From the NCBI GenBank assembly GCA_947461165.1, contig CANHJR010000033.1, forward strand, positions 1 to 8,926: 8,926 nucleotides of DNA, in the 5' to 3' direction. Every line of letters begins with the position of its first letter. The stretch's first letter is position 1. A program made the translations under genes and the position numbers. Below the pieces are notes generated by a model. That model did no database searches and was not told where the DNA came from. It saw only the letters and a program-made list of their open reading frames with translations. The DNA is from Saprospirales bacterium (GTDB taxonomy: Bacteria; Bacteroidota; Bacteroidia; Chitinophagales; JADJOU01). Below, one piece after another: positions 7,569 through 8,926 of this stretch.

Positions 7569-7946
7569 CTATCCTCCCATCACGCGGATGAGTTTCTGTA
7601 TCTGATTGTCCCACCAAAGTTTCTGATCTTCTATATCATCTGGTTCGGCAAAATCATTTATGGTAAGTACGGTGTCACCACTTATTTCATTGATGCTGAT
7701 GGCAAATTCAAAAAATTCATCCTCATGGCTATTTTCCCAATGAAAAGCAACCAACTCTTCTTCGATATCATCAATCAAGATAGCTCTTTCAGAATAGCCC
7801 TTCCACATAAAAATAAACTCATCGCCCTTATAGTCGACGGTGTCGCAAAACCATTGTGACAAATGCGTCGGTTGACGAACAAAATCGTACAATATTCTTG
7901 GGGATGCTCTCAATACATAATCGATTTCGAAAACTTCTGCTGCCAT
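7569..7946 (-). CDS. START-like (SRPBCC fold) domain protein
   Basis: Small soluble protein of 125 residues with no signal peptide or membrane segment, therefore cytoplasmic. The pattern fits the START-like group common in Bacteroidota (START_2 type) within the SRPBCC/Bet v1 superfamily: an opening strand FEIDYVLRASPRILYDFVRQPTHLSQWFCD (residues 6-35), a middle of strands with FMWKGYSERAILIDDIEEELVAFHW (45-69), paired strands FEFAISINEISGDTVLTINDFAEP, and a C-terminal helix from about 104 containing KLWWDNQIQKLIRVMG. These folds form a hydrophobic cavity, but the ligand is unknown here. The protein is strongly acidic in the middle. It sits 29 bases after the SPOR gene and 67 bases before the DUF4112 gene. 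Its closest functional analogues, AHSA1-like proteins, are only distant relatives, so no reaction is assigned. Confidence 0.85.
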   Translation of the reverse strand: MAAEVFEIDYVLRASPRILYDFVRQPTHLSQWFCDTVDYKGDEFIFMWKGYSERAILIDDIEEELVAFHWENSHEDEFFEFAISINEISGDTVLTINDFAEPDDIEDQKLWWDNQIQKLIRVMGG

Positions 7947-7975
7947 ATTTTTTTAAATTCTATTTCCTTGTTTAA

Positions 7976-8434
7976 TTATTTTGAAGCCTTTGTGTCCTTG
8001 TCTTCATTGTCTCCGATTCTTCTTATCTGATCAGGTACCAAAAAACTTGACGGGTAAAATCTTGCGAGTTTTTTTAAATCGCCTCGAGCTGATTCTTGAT
8101 CTACATAATCACCTATTCTCACTTTATAGTATGGTTGCATATAAGTCAAATAACATCGCATTCCAGGAAATTTTCCGTAAAATTCCGATTTGATGCGATT
8201 CGCATCTTCTCTGTTGTTCCCATTGTATATTTGAATTCGAAACCCTTCTGAAAAAGGTTTTCTCTTGACGATCATTTTATGACTTTCGATAAATTTCTGG
8301 ACACCGCTATGATCCATGATCATAGAATTATTTGAAATTGTCGAATCGCCACCGCTTTGTGAATAGCTCAAAAGTCCTGAGCAAACCGCCAGAAGCAAGA
8401 CTATTAATTTCAACATTTTCATTCGACAATTCAT
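7976..8434 (-). CDS. Secreted SPOR-domain protein
   Basis: Exported protein of up to 152 residues with one SPOR domain, a fold that in studied bacteria binds denuded peptidoglycan glycan strands, often at the division site. Residues 1-26 form a signal peptide (M-N-C-R-M-K-M, a hydrophobic core, S-Y-S-Q). The cysteine at 18 sits in L-A-V-C, a poor lipobox, so it is probably not a lipoprotein. The SPOR domain covers about 64-135: FRIQIYNGNNREDANRIKSEF, CYLTYMQPYYKVRIGDY and a second helix with SARGDLKKLARFYP. The tail is acidic and lysine-rich. The ATG at 8432-8434 directly follows the pdxH stop (TGAATG), which favours this start through coupling, although ATG codons at residues 5 and 7 would also give a usable signal peptide. 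Joint expression with pdxH is likely. Confidence 0.9.
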   Translation of the reverse strand: MNCRMKMLKLIVLLLAVCSGLLSYSQSGGDSTISNNSMIMDHSGVQKFIESHKMIVKRKPFSEGFRIQIYNGNNREDANRIKSEFYGKFPGMRCYLTYMQPYYKVRIGDYVDQESARGDLKKLARFYPSSFLVPDQIRRIGDNEDKDTKASK

Positions 8435-8926
8435 TCAGGGTGCTAATCTAGATATTTCCCACAGATTGGCTGATGATTTTTTAAAACGCCATCGATCGTG
8501 AAGCCTTCCTATCTGTCCTTGCCAAAACTCTATACTGCTTGGGATAACAGTGTATCCACCCCAAAAAGGTGGACATTCTATATTGTTTTGTTCTTTGATT
8601 TCTTCAATCCTTTTTAATAATTCTTCACCTTTGATCTCTTGACTTTGAGGAGATGCCATGGCTGATATTTGGCTTTCGATCGGTCGAGTACTAAAATATG
8701 CTTCAGATCGTTCTCTTGAAATCTTCACGGCTTTTCCGCAGATTCTCACTTGTCTCTGACTCATTGGCCAAAAAAACAATAACGACACATCATTGTTTTT
8801 ATCGATTTCTTGACCTTTAGCGCTATTGTAATTTGTAAAAAAAACGAAACCATCATCTTTCAATTCCTTTAGCAAAACTACGCGTGCGTTTGGGGTTGGG
8901 GCTGAGGTTGACAAAATCATTGCATT
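8435..8926 (-). CDS. pdxH: Pyridoxine/pyridoxamine 5'-phosphate oxidase (5' partial)
   Basis: FMN enzyme of the cytoplasm that oxidises pyridoxine or pyridoxamine 5'-phosphate with oxygen to pyridoxal 5'-phosphate. The frame is open to the window edge, and the ATG at 8918-8920 is internal: it corresponds to the A-M-x-L-x-T segment about 50 residues into E. coli PdxH, so the true start lies beyond 8926. The 163 visible residues carry RVVLLK (visible 15-20) and FFTNYNSAKGQEI (29-41) for FMN and phosphate contacts, SLLFFWPMSQRQVRI, YFSTRPIESQI, PPFWGGYTV, EFWQG, and RLHDR (141-145), whose Arg and His correspond to E. coli Arg197 and His199. The C-terminus RLAP is the canonical end of the family. 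Its stop abuts the SPOR gene start. It is the first visible gene of the minus-strand block. Confidence 0.96.
   Translation of the reverse strand, partial: NAMILSTSAPTPNARVVLLKELKDDGFVFFTNYNSAKGQEIDKNNDVSLLFFWPMSQRQVRICGKAVKISRERSEAYFSTRPIESQISAMASPQSQEIKGEELLKRIEEIKEQNNIECPPFWGGYTVIPSSIEFWQGQIGRLHDRWRFKKSSANLWEISRLAP

Noticed and set aside
7566..7859. Plus-strand open frame of 97 codons opposite the START-like gene
   Set aside because: Fully antisense to a gene with a recognisable fold pattern and without any motif of its own.

Overview
The window comes from an AT-rich bacterial chromosome, almost certainly a member of the Bacteroidota. Several things point there: a Bacteroidota-type DUF4175 coiled-coil membrane protein, a glucosaminidase carrying LysM repeats, a small START_2-like protein, short exported proteins whose signal peptides end in S-Y-S-Q or L-Y-S-Q, and the lack of Shine-Dalgarno sequences in the AT-rich leaders. 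I cannot place it below phylum with confidence.

Left part, plus strand, 1-1547. This is the 3' end of a surface-polysaccharide locus. A DegT/DnrJ/EryC1-type sugar aminotransferase (5' end outside the window) overlaps by ATGA with a left-handed beta-helix N-acetyltransferase of the WbpD/WlbB type. Together they fit the last two steps towards a UDP-2,3-diacetamido-2,3-dideoxy-hexuronic acid precursor for O-antigen or capsule.

Right part, minus strand, 8926 down to 1552. Seven tightly packed genes read leftwards: pdxH (5' end outside the window), a secreted SPOR-domain protein, a START-like protein, a DUF4112 membrane protein, a DUF4175 protein of about 1134 residues, a GH73 glucosaminidase with three LysM-like repeats, and trmB. 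Gaps are 0, 29, 67, 25, 38 and 13 bases, so long co-transcripts are plausible. Four of the seven products are exported or membrane-bound. Three of these (SPOR, GH73-LysM, DUF4175) suggest a cell-envelope or peptidoglycan theme, with pdxH and trmB as housekeeping genes at the two ends.

The two blocks converge with only 4 bases between stop codons and no terminator hairpin that I can see. There are no non-coding stretches above 67 bases, and I see no RNA genes, CRISPR, insertion sequences or phage genes. I do not see an obviously new defence or mobile system. The points most worth checking are the envelope gene cluster with its uncharacterised DUF4175 and DUF4112 members, a perfect hairpin just before the DUF4112 start codon, a forced TTG start in trmB, and the terminator-less convergent junction.
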